From contig NZ_JAAONY010000002.1 in assembly GCF_011602085.1 (NCBI RefSeq), positions 1,488,001 to 1,552,000 of the forward strand: a stretch of 64,000 bases of DNA, in the 5' to 3' direction. Of this stretch, positions 1-8,421 are shown one piece after another; positions within the stretch are counted from its first letter, which is position 1, and every line of letters begins with the position of its first letter. Both the position numbers and the translations under genes were made by a program. The notes below the pieces were generated by a model. It ran no database searches. It was not told where the DNA came from and saw only the letters and a list, made by a program, of their open reading frames with translations. The DNA comes from Pseudoteredinibacter isoporae. Its GTDB lineage: Bacteria > Pseudomonadota > Gammaproteobacteria > Pseudomonadales > Cellvibrionaceae.

Positions 1-210
1 CCCCTGTAAAAATTCATAACCGCGCTCATTGCCCGGCACAACTTGCAAAAACGCCAGATGCCAAACTAACGCGGCCAACAAAACAACAATGACAACGACC
101 GTAAAGTAAAAACGCCAACGTTCCAGTAAAGCGGTCGCCAGGCCCTTACCTGCTTTAGGTGCCTGCATGCGCTTTTTAGCTGTCGCTTTCTTGTTCGCTA
201 CTTTTGTCAC
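1..210 (-). CDS. ftsI: Peptidoglycan transpeptidase FtsI (PBP3), N-terminal fragment
   Basis: Only about the first 70 codons are inside the window; the gene runs off the left edge. The readable part has a basic Lys/Ala-rich cytoplasmic tail followed by one membrane anchor (WRFYFTVVVIVVLLAALVW) and the start of the periplasmic part (HLAFLQVVPGNERG). This is the usual FtsI N-terminus, and the gene follows ftsL as it does in dcw clusters. FtsI cross-links septal peptidoglycan in the divisome. The start is uncertain: a GTG at 210 gives the longer tail and an ATG at 168 a shorter one, and neither has a clear Shine-Dalgarno sequence. The identification rests on position and the anchor, because the catalytic domain is outside the window. 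Confidence 0.85.
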   Translation of the reverse strand, partial: MTKVANKKATAKKRMQAPKAGKGLATALLERWRFYFTVVVIVVLLAALVWHLAFLQVVPGNERGYEFLQG

Positions 211-265
211 TATTGTTCGCGTCTTGCTGCTTTTAAAGTACGTTTACTCAGTAACTTCTGTTGAA

Positions 266-553
266 TTACTTCAGAATAACCAATTCATTTTCGGCCGGAG
301 CTTTCATGCCCAGCTGTTTTTTCGCAACCGATTCGACCCGGCCATAGCTCGCCAGAGTGCTCTGCTCCAGCAAATATTGACCCCAGGCAACCTGATAGCC
401 GTTGGTCATACGCTTGGCGAGCTCCAATTGATTGAGTTTGATGCGACTTTGGTGAGTGCTATTGACGACCGCAATAGCGGACAGCATGACCAACAACCAC
501 AACACCGTCATGATCAATAGCCAACGCCACTGAAACTCCCCCAATTTTGCCAC
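266..553 (-). CDS. ftsL: Cell division protein FtsL
   Basis: This 95-residue bitopic membrane protein has a short cytoplasmic N-terminus, one transmembrane segment at about residues 11-31 and a periplasmic coiled-coil segment (HQSRIKLNQLELAKRM onward). Size and topology are typical of FtsL, which forms the FtsQLB divisome subcomplex that licenses FtsWI. It sits between rsmH (18 bases upstream) and ftsI (about 55 bases downstream), the standard dcw order. The start codon is GTG at 553, with a purine-rich stretch ahead of it. FtsL diverges quickly in sequence, so the call relies on position, length and topology together. Confidence 0.9.
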   Translation of the reverse strand: MAKLGEFQWRWLLIMTVLWLLVMLSAIAVVNSTHQSRIKLNQLELAKRMTNGYQVAWGQYLLEQSTLASYGRVESVAKKQLGMKAPAENELVILK

Positions 554-571
554 CTCAAAACACCTTTGCTC

Positions 572-1501
572 TTAAAGCTTTTGCGCCACACGCATGACCG
601 CACTGCGTGAGCGAATATTTTCTGCCAGCTCATCTGCATCGGCCTTTACCGCCTTGCCAATGCTACGCATGGTTTTATCCAACTGATCTTCAGTCACCGG
701 CAATCCTGGCGGCAACTCTTGACCTTTTTCCTGGCGGCGAATAAAACGCTTCACCAGACGATCTTCCAAAGAGTGGAAACTGATCACAACCAAACGCCCA
801 CCAGGCTTAAGAATGCGAAGACTTTGTTCCAGTACGGATTCCAAGTCGCCCAGCTCATTGTTAATGTGAATACGTATACCCTGAAATGCCCGGGTCGCCG
901 GGTTTTTGCCCTTTTCCCAGGCCGGGTTGGCTTCAGCAACAATCCGCGCCAATTGCAGAGTCCTTGTAATGGTCTTGGCTTGTCTGGACTCTACAATGGC
1001 GCGCGCGATTCGCTTGGCAAACCGCTCTTCTCCGTACTCTTTGAGTACACGGGCAATTTCTGTCTCCTCAGCAGAATTTACCCAGTCGGCCGCCGTCATA
1101 CCCGCATCACTATTCATGCGCATATCCAACGGCCCATCCTGCATGAAGCTAAACCCCCGTTCCGCTTCATCCAGTTGTGGCGACGACACCCCCAGATCCA
1201 GCAATATGCCGTCAACCAAACCTTCCATGCCACGCTCAGCGACAAATTCTTCCACCTGCGCAAAAGAACCGTGCGCTATCTCAAAACGCTTTTCTTCACC
1301 GAAGCGTTCATTCGCAACCGCGATGGCTTCCGGATCTTTATCGATGGCCAGCAATCGGGCCTTACTACCTAACGCATCCAGAATACGAGCACTGTGGCCA
1401 CCACGACCAAAAGTGCCATCAATATAAAAACCCTGTTCGTCACCCAACAAACCGGTGACCGCCTCGTCCAGCAAAACACTGTAGTGCGGTGAATCACTCA
1501 T
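572..1501 (-). CDS. rsmH: 16S rRNA (cytosine-1402-N4)-methyltransferase RsmH (MraW)
   Basis: This 309-residue S-adenosylmethionine-dependent methyltransferase modifies the N4 position of C1402 in the ribosomal decoding centre. The start has the family signature HYSVLLDEAV. The SAM site is seen in YIDGTFGRGGHS and LLAIDKDPEA, followed by GILLDLGVSSPQLDEAERGFSF and, near the C-terminus, VVISFHSLEDRLVKRF. The ATG at 1501 is preferred over a TTG at 1507 because AGGTGG lies about eight bases upstream of it. It is the second gene of the mraZ operon, 11 bases after the mraZ stop. Its partner for the 2'-O methylation of the same nucleotide, rsmI, is at 5450-6307. Confidence 0.97.
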   Translation of the reverse strand: MSDSPHYSVLLDEAVTGLLGDEQGFYIDGTFGRGGHSARILDALGSKARLLAIDKDPEAIAVANERFGEEKRFEIAHGSFAQVEEFVAERGMEGLVDGILLDLGVSSPQLDEAERGFSFMQDGPLDMRMNSDAGMTAADWVNSAEETEIARVLKEYGEERFAKRIARAIVESRQAKTITRTLQLARIVAEANPAWEKGKNPATRAFQGIRIHINNELGDLESVLEQSLRILKPGGRLVVISFHSLEDRLVKRFIRRQEKGQELPPGLPVTEDQLDKTMRSIGKAVKADADELAENIRSRSAVMRVAQKL

Positions 1502-1512
1502 ACCCAAACCAC

Positions 1513-1962
1513 CTACAATGACAGGGATTGCATTTCAGGCGGCACTTCATCATCAACCGCCTCATCCAACAGAGCTGTCCAACTCTCTTCACTCCAGAGC
1601 TCAAATTTCTTACCCTGCCCAACCAGCATCAGTTCTTTTTCCAGGCTGGCGTATTTGCGCAGTGGACCGGGAATTGAAATACGGCCGTTGGCAGGGTCCA
1701 TCTCCACAGCCGAGGCGTAACCAATCAGCAAACGCTTGGCTCGGGCTGCCACTTTATTAAAGCTGGGAAGATTTTCGATTTGCGGAAGAATTTGCTGCCA
1801 CTGGGGCTCCGGATAAACCAGCAAGCAGCGCTCTTCGGTATTGGCGGTAATGACCAAACGTCCTGCACAGGCCTGCGTCAACGAATCACGAAGACTCGTT
1901 GGGATGGCCAGACGCCCCTTTGCGTCCATATTGATGGCATGACTACCTTGGTACACCGACAT
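1513..1962 (-). CDS. mraZ: Transcriptional regulator MraZ
   Basis: This 149-residue protein has two AbrB-like SpoVT/MraZ repeats, with characteristic segments [17 protein letters not shown] near the N-terminus and [16 protein letters not shown] in the second half. In the family each repeat carries a DNA-contacting DxxGR-type motif, and both are visible here. MraZ forms a ring that binds phased direct repeats in its own promoter and represses the dcw operon. A matching repeat array lies just upstream at 1991-2045. It is the first gene of the operon mraZ-rsmH-ftsL-ftsI. The protein is of normal length. Confidence 0.97.
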   Translation of the reverse strand: MSVYQGSHAINMDAKGRLAIPTSLRDSLTQACAGRLVITANTEERCLLVYPEPQWQQILPQIENLPSFNKVAARAKRLLIGYASAVEMDPANGRISIPGPLRKYASLEKELMLVGQGKKFELWSEESWTALLDEAVDDEVPPEMQSLSL

Positions 1963-1990
1963 TCACCGATCGCTATTTTTGGACATTTGC

Positions 1991-2045
1991 TCCACCAAAC
2001 CCCACCTGGAATCTGGAATGCACACAAATCTCCACTTTTTTCCAC
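1991..2045 (-). promoter_or_regulatory. MraZ-box operator: direct GTGG repeats at 10-base spacing
   Basis: Read on the minus strand, GTGGA occurs at 2045-2041 and 2035-2031, GTGTG at 2025-2021, GTGGG at 2005-2001 and GTGGA at 1995-1991. The units are ten bases apart with one position (2015-2011, CAGAT) degenerate. MraZ of E. coli is known to bind several TGGGN-type repeats spaced one helical turn apart just downstream of its own transcription start, which is the arrangement seen here relative to the promoter at 2054-2081. Confidence 0.85.
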
Positions 2046-2053
2046 ATAGCTAC

Positions 2054-2081
2054 ACTATAAATCTGAACTAGGCAAAGTCAA
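2054..2081 (-). promoter_or_regulatory. Sigma70-type promoter of the mraZ (dcw) operon
   Basis: On the minus strand TTGACT (2081-2076) and TATAGT (2059-2054) are separated by 16 bases. Transcription would start near 2047, directly in front of the MraZ boxes. The predicted leader to the mraZ ATG is about 85 bases. Confidence 0.7.
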
Positions 2082-2200
2082 GGCAAAAAGCGTTTAAAAT
2101 CAGGGATATTGCAGCGATCTTCGAGAAACTTGTTAAGAAAAGGTCATTTCATGGCTTGAAAAATTAAAAAAAGCAAAGGAAAAACAGACAGATAAAAGCC

Positions 2201-2225
2201 AAACTTAAAGTAATACTTTAAGTTT
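2201..2225. repeat. Perfect AT-rich stem-loop between mraZ and rnpB
   Basis: AAACTTAAAGT (2201-2211) and ACTTTAAGTTT (2215-2225) form a perfect 11-base-pair stem with the 3-base loop AAT. It lies about 60 bases beyond the RNase P RNA 3' end and some 120 bases upstream of the mraZ promoter. It might end or process the rnpB transcript, which runs in this direction. No long U tract follows on the minus strand, so a simple intrinsic terminator is not certain. Confidence 0.5.
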
Positions 2226-2282
2226 TTAGCGAGTATAAATTTGAAATTAGGAAAACTGAAAAATAATCAGTCAAAAGAATGA

Positions 2283-2636
2283 GTCAAAGGCGGCCTGTAA
2301 GCCGGGTTCTGTCGTGAACAGTCATTCATCTGGGATGCTCGTCACCGAACACCTCAAGCGACCTACCCGAATCCAGCGCGGGCAACGCCTATAGGATTCC
2401 TATTTGGTCTTGCTCCGAGTGGGGTTTACCATCGCCGCAGACTGTTACCAGCTGCGCGGTGCGCTCTTACCGCACCTTTTCAACCTTACCGGCCGCAAAG
2501 CGGCTTAGGCGGTTTCCTTTCTGCTGCACTTTCCGTAGGCTCGCGCCCCCCAGGTGTTACCTGGCACTCTGCCCTCTGGAGCCCGGACTTTCCTCCCTCC
2601 TAATAAAAGAAGAGCGACTGCCCAGCCACCTTTGAC
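2283..2636 (-). ncRNA. rnpB: RNase P RNA component (class A)
   Basis: The minus strand carries the conserved RNase P RNA core, including the block GAGGAAAGTCCGGGCTCC (at 2595-2578), the GGAAACCGC region and the 3' ACAGAACCCGGCTTAC block. The two ends pair as helix P1: GUCAAAGG at the 5' end (2636 downwards) with CCUUUGAC at the 3' end (2290-2283), which sets the boundaries. It is the catalytic RNA that matures tRNA 5' ends. A position upstream of mraZ is typical of Pseudomonas-like genomes. Confidence 0.96.
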
Positions 2637-2980
2637 AGGGTGAACAATAGCGATTCAGCCAGCCACATGCAAGCGCTGGATTCTTAACAATTCCTGATGC
2701 TCGCCAAACAAAATAACCATATAACTTTACAGTCTACTATTGCAATTGACAGAAACGTTCTAAATCACTGTCATTCATGGACAAACTGGCCAGCCAGGTT
2801 GGCTATTCAGCCTAAATGGTATATGGTTCGCGATGCCTGAGCGTCGAGAACGATCGACATACAACAACAAAAACAAAAGCTTAGGCACAACACTGTAAAA
2901 ACTACTATAAATAGTAGCTGTAACAGACACCTCGTATAAGTCTGAGCAGCAAACACCCGCTCATCACAGGAGATCGACTG
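2637..2980. other. rnpB-TonB receptor divergent intergenic region
   Basis: Besides the rnpB promoter this region has a palindrome, CTACTAT-AA-ATAGTAG (2902-2917), 63 bases upstream of the receptor ATG. It could be an operator or part of the receptor promoter. I see no Fur-box-like sequence. A good ribosome binding site (CAGGAG, 2967-2972) precedes the receptor gene. Confidence 0.5.
2644..2672 (-). promoter_or_regulatory. Promoter of rnpB
   Basis: On the minus strand TTGCAT (2672-2667) and TATTGT (2649-2644) are separated by 17 bases. The predicted transcription start, about seven bases past the -10 element, falls at 2637-2636, the 5' end of the P1 helix of the RNA. Confidence 0.7.
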
Positions 2981-5344
2981 ATGAAATCTATTAGACAGCG
3001 CACATTAAGTGTTGCCATCGGCACCATAGCAGCCGCTGCAGCCATGCCCTCTCTCGCACAGCTCGCCCTTGAAGAAGTTGTTGTAACCGCTCAAAAGCGT
3101 GAGCAAAGCCTGATGGATGTACCCATTTCCGTAAACGCGGTAGCGGGTGAAAAAATGAACGAGGCTGGCATTAACAACCTTGAAGACATGACCGCCTATG
3201 TTCCCAACCTAACATTTAACCAAACGGGTATCGGCACCATTATCGGTATTCGTGGTATCAGTTCTGGTATTAACCAGGGCTTTGAGCAGTCAGTAGGCCA
3301 GTACGTAGATGGCATCTACTACGGTCGCGCCCAGCTGACTCGCGCACCTATGTTTGATATGGAGCGTGTTGAAATTCTGCGCGGCCCTCAAAGTATCCTG
3401 TTCGGTAAAAACTCCATTGCCGGTGCGGTTTCCATGACCACCGCCAAACCCACCGATGATTTCGAAGGTTCTGTAACGGCCTTGTATGAGCCCGATCACG
3501 GTGAGCGTGACGTCAAACTGGTTCTTTCTGGCCCCTTAACGGACACCTTGAGTGGCCGCCTGGCGATTCTGGATCGCCAAATCGACGGTTACTACAACAA
3601 CACAACTCTGAACCGCGATGAGTCAGACGAAGACGTCAGTGTTGTACGCGGTTCCCTGCGTTGGGACGCTTCTGACGATACCACCGTTAACCTGAAACTT
3701 GAGAAGAGCAAGTTCGACACTAAAGGTCGCTTCCTGGAACTGGTTAACGAAGTAGGTGCTGTGCCCTACTCTGCTGCCGTAGCTCAGGTAAATGCCGCGG
3801 TTGGCAATGGTGCTTACGTTCTGGATGCAACTCAGGATTTCAATCGCCAATCCAATGGCGACAGCAGTGACAACGAAACTGAAAACCTGACGCTGAATAT
3901 CGAGCATCAGCTGGGTGACATCACTCTGACGTCGATCACTGGTTACAACGCTTACGAGTATAAAGAAGATTGTGACTGTGACTTTATCGGGGCCAGCATC
4001 TTTACCGCTCAATCCGGTGAAGATTTTGATCAGGTAAGCCAGGAAATTCGTTTCACTTCTCCAGGTGGTGAAACCGTCGACTGGATTGCCGGTGCCTTCT
4101 GGCAGTCAACTGACCTGAAATTCAACGACTCCATTACGGTTCCTGGTGACAGCTTGCTGCGCTTCCTGAACCCGAACTTTGCCAACATCGCCACTCAACG
4201 TAACTTTCAACAAGAGTCTGATCTGTGGTCTGTGTTCGCTCAGGCGACCTGGAATATTGATGACGAGTTTCGTTTGAACCTGGGTGCTCGTTACACCTCG
4301 GAAGATAAAGAAGCATCGCGTCGTCAATACCATGTAGATCCAACCGGTGCTGACGTAGGATCCGACAGTGTCTTGCTGAACACCTTGTTTTCAGCATTTG
4401 CCATTGAGCCTTACGACACTATCCGCGCTGACCGCGACGAAGGTGCCTTCACTCCGCTGATCACCGCTCAGTGGGATGTAAGCCCGGACGCTATGTTGTA
4501 TGCCACTTACACCACCGGCTTTAAAGGCGGCGGTTTTGACGTTCGTTCAAACGCCCACCCTGATCCAGCTTATGGTGTAACGGTTCTAACCGCAGCAGGC
4601 CCAGTTCTGAATCCAGGTCGCACCGGTGTGTTTGAATACGAAGAAGAGAAAGCGACCAGCTTCGAACTGGGTGGTAAGTTCACTCTGGCCGATGGCGCTG
4701 CTGAATTGAACGTTGCTCTGTTCCGTACCGAGTACGAAGACCTGCAGACCTCTCAGTTTGATGGCACCCTTGGCTTTAACGTGACCAACGCCGGTGAAGC
4801 CACCAGCCAGGGCTTGGAAATGGACGGTCGTTGGTTGTTGGCGGAAGGCCTGACTCTGACCGGTTCTGCGGCATACCTGGACTTCGAATACGACAAGTTC
4901 CCGAACGGCCAGTGTGCCTTTGGCGTAACACCAAACAGCACCAGTAACCCAGGTCTGTGCGACTTCTCTGGTCAGCGTCGTGAATTCACGCCAGAACTGC
5001 AAGGTACTCTGAGTCTGGATCACATCGTGCCAGTGGGTGACAACTTTGAACTGCACTCTACTCTGGATCTGATTTACAGCGATGACTACTTCGCATCACC
5101 CACTCTGGATCAAAACCTGGTTCAGGAAGCCTACACCAAAGTTAACCTGCGTGTTGCCTTCGGTGCGGCTGATGGCCAGTGGGAAGTGGCTCTGATTGGT
5201 AAGAACCTGACTGACGAAGAAGTTGTGACCTTCGGTAACGTTGCTCCACTGTCTACCACCTTGACTCAAGGTAACGGTGCAGCGTACTACGCCTTCTTCG
5301 ACCGTCCTCGTTCGGTTGCGGTACAAGGCACTTTGCGCTTCTAA
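2981..5344 (+). CDS. TonB-dependent outer membrane receptor
   Basis: This 787-residue protein has a signal peptide (to about residue 26, ending SLA-Q), then a TonB box (EEVVVTAQKREQ). The plug domain covers about residues 40-160, with VPISVNAV, GIRGISS and VEILRGPQSILFGKNSIAGAVSM. The rest is a 22-strand beta barrel ending in the outer-membrane signature TLRF. It imports a ligand across the outer membrane using TonB-ExbBD energy. The ligand cannot be read from sequence: there is no catechol- or haem-type marker and no Fur box upstream. It resembles the large receptor class common in marine gammaproteobacteria and sphingomonads. It stands alone, with its own upstream palindrome and a strong terminator, between rnpB and rsmI, which are normally adjacent in related genomes. 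Confidence 0.93.
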   Translation: MKSIRQRTLSVAIGTIAAAAAMPSLAQLALEEVVVTAQKREQSLMDVPISVNAVAGEKMNEAGINNLEDMTAYVPNLTFNQTGIGTIIGIRGISSGINQGFEQSVGQYVDGIYYGRAQLTRAPMFDMERVEILRGPQSILFGKNSIAGAVSMTTAKPTDDFEGSVTALYEPDHGERDVKLVLSGPLTDTLSGRLAILDRQIDGYYNNTTLNRDESDEDVSVVRGSLRWDASDDTTVNLKLEKSKFDTKGRFLELVNEVGAVPYSAAVAQVNAAVGNGAYVLDATQDFNRQSNGDSSDNETENLTLNIEHQLGDITLTSITGYNAYEYKEDCDCDFIGASIFTAQSGEDFDQVSQEIRFTSPGGETVDWIAGAFWQSTDLKFNDSITVPGDSLLRFLNPNFANIATQRNFQQESDLWSVFAQATWNIDDEFRLNLGARYTSEDKEASRRQYHVDPTGADVGSDSVLLNTLFSAFAIEPYDTIRADRDEGAFTPLITAQWDVSPDAMLYATYTTGFKGGGFDVRSNAHPDPAYGVTVLTAAGPVLNPGRTGVFEYEEEKATSFELGGKFTLADGAAELNVALFRTEYEDLQTSQFDGTLGFNVTNAGEATSQGLEMDGRWLLAEGLTLTGSAAYLDFEYDKFPNGQCAFGVTPNSTSNPGLCDFSGQRREFTPELQGTLSLDHIVPVGDNFELHSTLDLIYSDDYFASPTLDQNLVQEAYTKVNLRVAFGAADGQWEVALIGKNLTDEEVVTFGNVAPLSTTLTQGNGAAYYAFFDRPRSVAVQGTLRF

Positions 5345-5368
5345 GCGCGCTTTTTACCAAGCCCATAA

Positions 5369-5407
5369 AAAAGCCAGAACCCTTTGGGTTCTGGCTTTTG
5401 TTTTTTC
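5369..5407. terminator. Bidirectional rho-independent terminator between the TonB receptor and rsmI
   Basis: AAAAGCCAGAACCC (5369-5382) and GGGTTCTGGCTTTT (5386-5399) form a perfect 14-base-pair stem with a 3-base loop, followed by a T-rich tail to 5407. The A-rich left flank supplies a U tract in the other direction, so it can serve both convergent genes. Confidence 0.93.
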
Positions 5408-5449
5408 AGAGAACCATTTTCTCTTAGCCGGTAAATCCTTACATGGGCA

Positions 5450-6307
5450 TTAATCCGGCTTGTTATCCAAGGCCCATTGATAGAGTTCTTTCTTTCTCAA
5501 GCCGCTGATCTCTGCACCGATTTGAGCCGCCTGCTTAACCGGAAGCTGAGCCAACAAGCAACGCATCATATGCTCAACCTTCGCATCAATTTGCTTGTCC
5601 TTCGCCTCAAAACCTTTCACCAACACAACCATTTCGCCCTTTCGCTGATTCGGATCTTCCTGAACTCGAGATAACACCTGTTGAGCACTGCCCGCCAACA
5701 CGGTTTCATAAGTTTTGGTGATTTCGCGGGCCAATACCAGATCTCGCTCAGCACCGAAAACGTCGACCATGGCCGCAAGACTGTCTTCAATACGGTGAGG
5801 CGCTTCGTAGAAAATCATCGTGCGCTCCTCTTCGAGCAACGCCTGAAGATAGTTTAAACGCTGCCCGGATTTCGCCGGCAGAAAACCTTCGAAGCAAAAA
5901 CGATCCGAGGGTAAACCCGCCACACTCAAAGCGGCCGCCATAGCGCAGGCACCCGGAATGGGTACAACGTTAATATCTGCATCGCGCGCCAACTTGACCA
6001 GGCGATAGCCCGGATCGGAAATCAACGGCGTGCCCGCATCACTGATCAGGGCGATATTCTTTCCATTCTGTAACTGCCCGATCATGGCTTCACTGTGGGC
6101 TTGATCACTGTAATCGTGATAGGCCTTAAGCGGTGTATCGATTGAAAAGTGCTGACACAAACGAGCGCTATGCCGAGTATCTTCCGCCGCAATTACATCC
6201 ACTGAATTCAAGACATCGATTGCACGCTCACTGATGTCGCCCAAATTTCCGATCGGGGTGGCCACGACATAGAGGGTACCAGCACCCCCACCTGTAGAAT
6301 TTTTCAT
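5450..6307 (-). CDS. rsmI: 16S rRNA (cytidine-1402-2'-O)-methyltransferase RsmI
   Basis: This tetrapyrrole-methylase-fold enzyme of 285 residues ribose-methylates C1402 of 16S rRNA, the same nucleotide that RsmH methylates on its base. Family signatures are GTLYVVATPIGNLGDIS at the start, VIAAEDTRHS, ALISDAGTPLISDPGYRLV, VVPIPGACAMAAALSVAGLP, and EAPHRIEDSL. The ATG at 6307 is chosen because it leaves a tail of normal length before GTLY. An in-frame ATG at 6334 would add nine unconserved residues. It is divergent from lpoA, as in E. coli and Pseudomonas. Confidence 0.96.
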   Translation of the reverse strand: MKNSTGGGAGTLYVVATPIGNLGDISERAIDVLNSVDVIAAEDTRHSARLCQHFSIDTPLKAYHDYSDQAHSEAMIGQLQNGKNIALISDAGTPLISDPGYRLVKLARDADINVVPIPGACAMAAALSVAGLPSDRFCFEGFLPAKSGQRLNYLQALLEEERTMIFYEAPHRIEDSLAAMVDVFGAERDLVLAREITKTYETVLAGSAQQVLSRVQEDPNQRKGEMVVLVKGFEAKDKQIDAKVEHMMRCLLAQLPVKQAAQIGAEISGLRKKELYQWALDNKPD

Positions 6308-6437
6308 CGCTGGCACGGAACATTCACCTCTCATTCATGGCCAAAGAGCAGTATATTACTCCCTTCACCGGCAACTGGCATGCATCCGCTGAAGATAACT
6401 TGATATGATTAGCCCCAGACCTGAAGTAGAGAGCACA

Positions 6438-8336
6438 ATGAGTACCGTTTTGAAAAACTCACCCCGCCACTTTCCCCGTTTGGGCGCCAGCCGAATTGCA
6501 ACCGTTCTTATTGCCAGCGCCCTGCTCAGCGCCTGCGGATCAAATCCCAGTCGGGATCAAGGCAGCCTCCAACAGGCGGCGGCTCAAATTGAACACCCCC
6601 AGCAAAGCGTCGCCCAATTGTTGAAGCTGGCACGCAGCAGCCAACCCCGGGACGCCAGCCAGTATCTCTTGCAGGCCGCCCAACAGTTAAGCCAACAGGA
6701 AGAACTCAGCTGGGCACAAAACCTGTTGAAAAATGTCGACCCCATGTTGCTAGGCAATGAAGACTTTATTGAATACAGCCTGCTCACAGGCAAGCTGGCG
6801 ATGGAGGACGGCTCTTACTTTCTGGCCAAAGACACCTTTAGCAGTGAACGTCTGGCGACACTTAGGTCCCAAATGCAGCCTGAACAGCAGCGTCGACTGG
6901 GCGAGCTGAAAGCCACTCTGTTCACTCTATTGGGCGAAACCCAAGCGGGTGTTGAAGAACGCCTTCAACTCAGACAGTGGCTTGAGAGCGATCAATTGGC
7001 CGGCAATGAACGCGCCCTGTGGCAAACACTGATGATGGAAAGCCCGGAACAGCTCCAGAACCTTGCCGGAAAACGCCAGCCGTTTCTGCAACAAGGTTGG
7101 TATGAGCTGGCCGCCATTGCCAAGAACCAGAGCGACAGCATTGAACAGCAACAAGCCAAAGTTCAGCAGTGGCAAATGAACAACCCGGGTCACCCGGCAG
7201 CGGCCAACCTTCCGGAAGATCTTCGCTTGCTGGGTCGCCTGATTGCCGAGCAACCCCGAAAGCTCAGTCTGATGCTACCGAGCCGGGGCAAGTTTGCCCG
7301 TGCGGGCAAAGCGATTCGCGATGGTTTTATGGCTGCTTATTACCAAGCCGTTGAAAATGGCCAGCAGGCGCCACAACTCGAACTCATCGATAGCAGTCAG
7401 GGCGATATCATTCAGCTTTATCAACAGGCAGTTCAGGGTGGCAGCGATTTGGTCATCGGCCCGCTCGATAAACGTCAGGTTAAACGCTTGAACGATGTCA
7501 GCGATCTCAATGTACCCGTACTGGCAATGAACTATATCCAGGCTCCCTCCAGTGAGCAGCAGGATGAATACCATCAACAACTCTTCCAATTCGGCCTGGC
7601 GGTAGAAGACGAGGCTCGTCAGTGCGCCCAAAGAGCTTACCTGGAAGGTCATCGCCGGGCATTGGTGCTCGCTCCCCAAAGTGCCTGGGGCAATCGAGGC
7701 ACCCGGGCATTTATGGATGAATGGCAGCGCCTGGGCGGAGAAATTGTGGGTGAACAACGCTTTACCGGTAAAGGCGACTATTCGCGGGTAATCAAAAACA
7801 GCCTGCAACTGGACCTGAGTGAAAACCGCTATCGCAATCTGCAAAGAATTCTTGGCACCAATTTAGAGTTTGAACCGCGCCGCCGGCAAGACGTGGACAT
7901 GATTTTTATGCTGGCCAATAACAATCAGGCCAGGCAGGTTAAACCCACCTTGGCCTTCCACTACGCCAGCAAGATTCCGGTTTATGCCACCAGCCATATC
8001 TATGGCGGAAGCAAAGCCTCGAAAACCAACCGCGATCTCAATGGTGTGCGCTTCACGGCACTGCCCTGGCTGATGCAGGAAGACGAGGGCCTGAGACAAG
8101 ACGTAGATAGCTACGCCAAACCAAGCCCAGCCTATCAGCAGCTCTACGCGCTGGGCGCCGACAGCTTCGCCCTGTACCCGCGCCTGAGCCAGCTGGCCCA
8201 GGTACAGCAGTTGCAGTTACAAGGTCGCACAGGACGGCTGCAGATGCTTCACAATGGTCAGCTGGCCAGACAGCAGGACTGGGCCATTATGCGCAATGGC
8301 AAAGCCCAGCCTCTTGAAAACATCAGCCAGCAATAA
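6438..8336 (+). CDS. lpoA: Outer membrane lipoprotein LpoA, activator of PBP1A
   Basis: This 632-residue lipoprotein has a hydrophobic signal ending in the lipobox LLSAC (Cys at about residue 33). It then has an alpha-helical TPR-like N-domain (about 40-260, rich in Gln and Leu) and a periplasmic-binding-protein-like LppC domain (from about 280, e.g. LSLMLPSRGKFARAGKAIRDG, DLVIGPLDKRQV, RALVLAPQSAWGNRG). LpoA reaches from the outer membrane through peptidoglycan to stimulate PBP1A. It opens the block lpoA-yraN-diaA-dolP, conserved from E. coli to Pseudomonas. An in-frame ATG at 6405 would put 11 extra residues before the signal. ATG 6438, preceded by AGAG, is more likely. Confidence 0.94.
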   Translation: MSTVLKNSPRHFPRLGASRIATVLIASALLSACGSNPSRDQGSLQQAAAQIEHPQQSVAQLLKLARSSQPRDASQYLLQAAQQLSQQEELSWAQNLLKNVDPMLLGNEDFIEYSLLTGKLAMEDGSYFLAKDTFSSERLATLRSQMQPEQQRRLGELKATLFTLLGETQAGVEERLQLRQWLESDQLAGNERALWQTLMMESPEQLQNLAGKRQPFLQQGWYELAAIAKNQSDSIEQQQAKVQQWQMNNPGHPAAANLPEDLRLLGRLIAEQPRKLSLMLPSRGKFARAGKAIRDGFMAAYYQAVENGQQAPQLELIDSSQGDIIQLYQQAVQGGSDLVIGPLDKRQVKRLNDVSDLNVPVLAMNYIQAPSSEQQDEYHQQLFQFGLAVEDEARQCAQRAYLEGHRRALVLAPQSAWGNRGTRAFMDEWQRLGGEIVGEQRFTGKGDYSRVIKNSLQLDLSENRYRNLQRILGTNLEFEPRRRQDVDMIFMLANNNQARQVKPTLAFHYASKIPVYATSHIYGGSKASKTNRDLNGVRFTALPWLMQEDEGLRQDVDSYAKPSPAYQQLYALGADSFALYPRLSQLAQVQQLQLQGRTGRLQMLHNGQLARQQDWAIMRNGKAQPLENISQQ

Positions 8337-8421
8337 CGGCCAAAAAAATCAGCAATTGGTGTCTCTCACCTCAAGGGCTGCGACCGCTATAGTGGTCGCT
8401 CCCCATACAGGAAACGATTCG

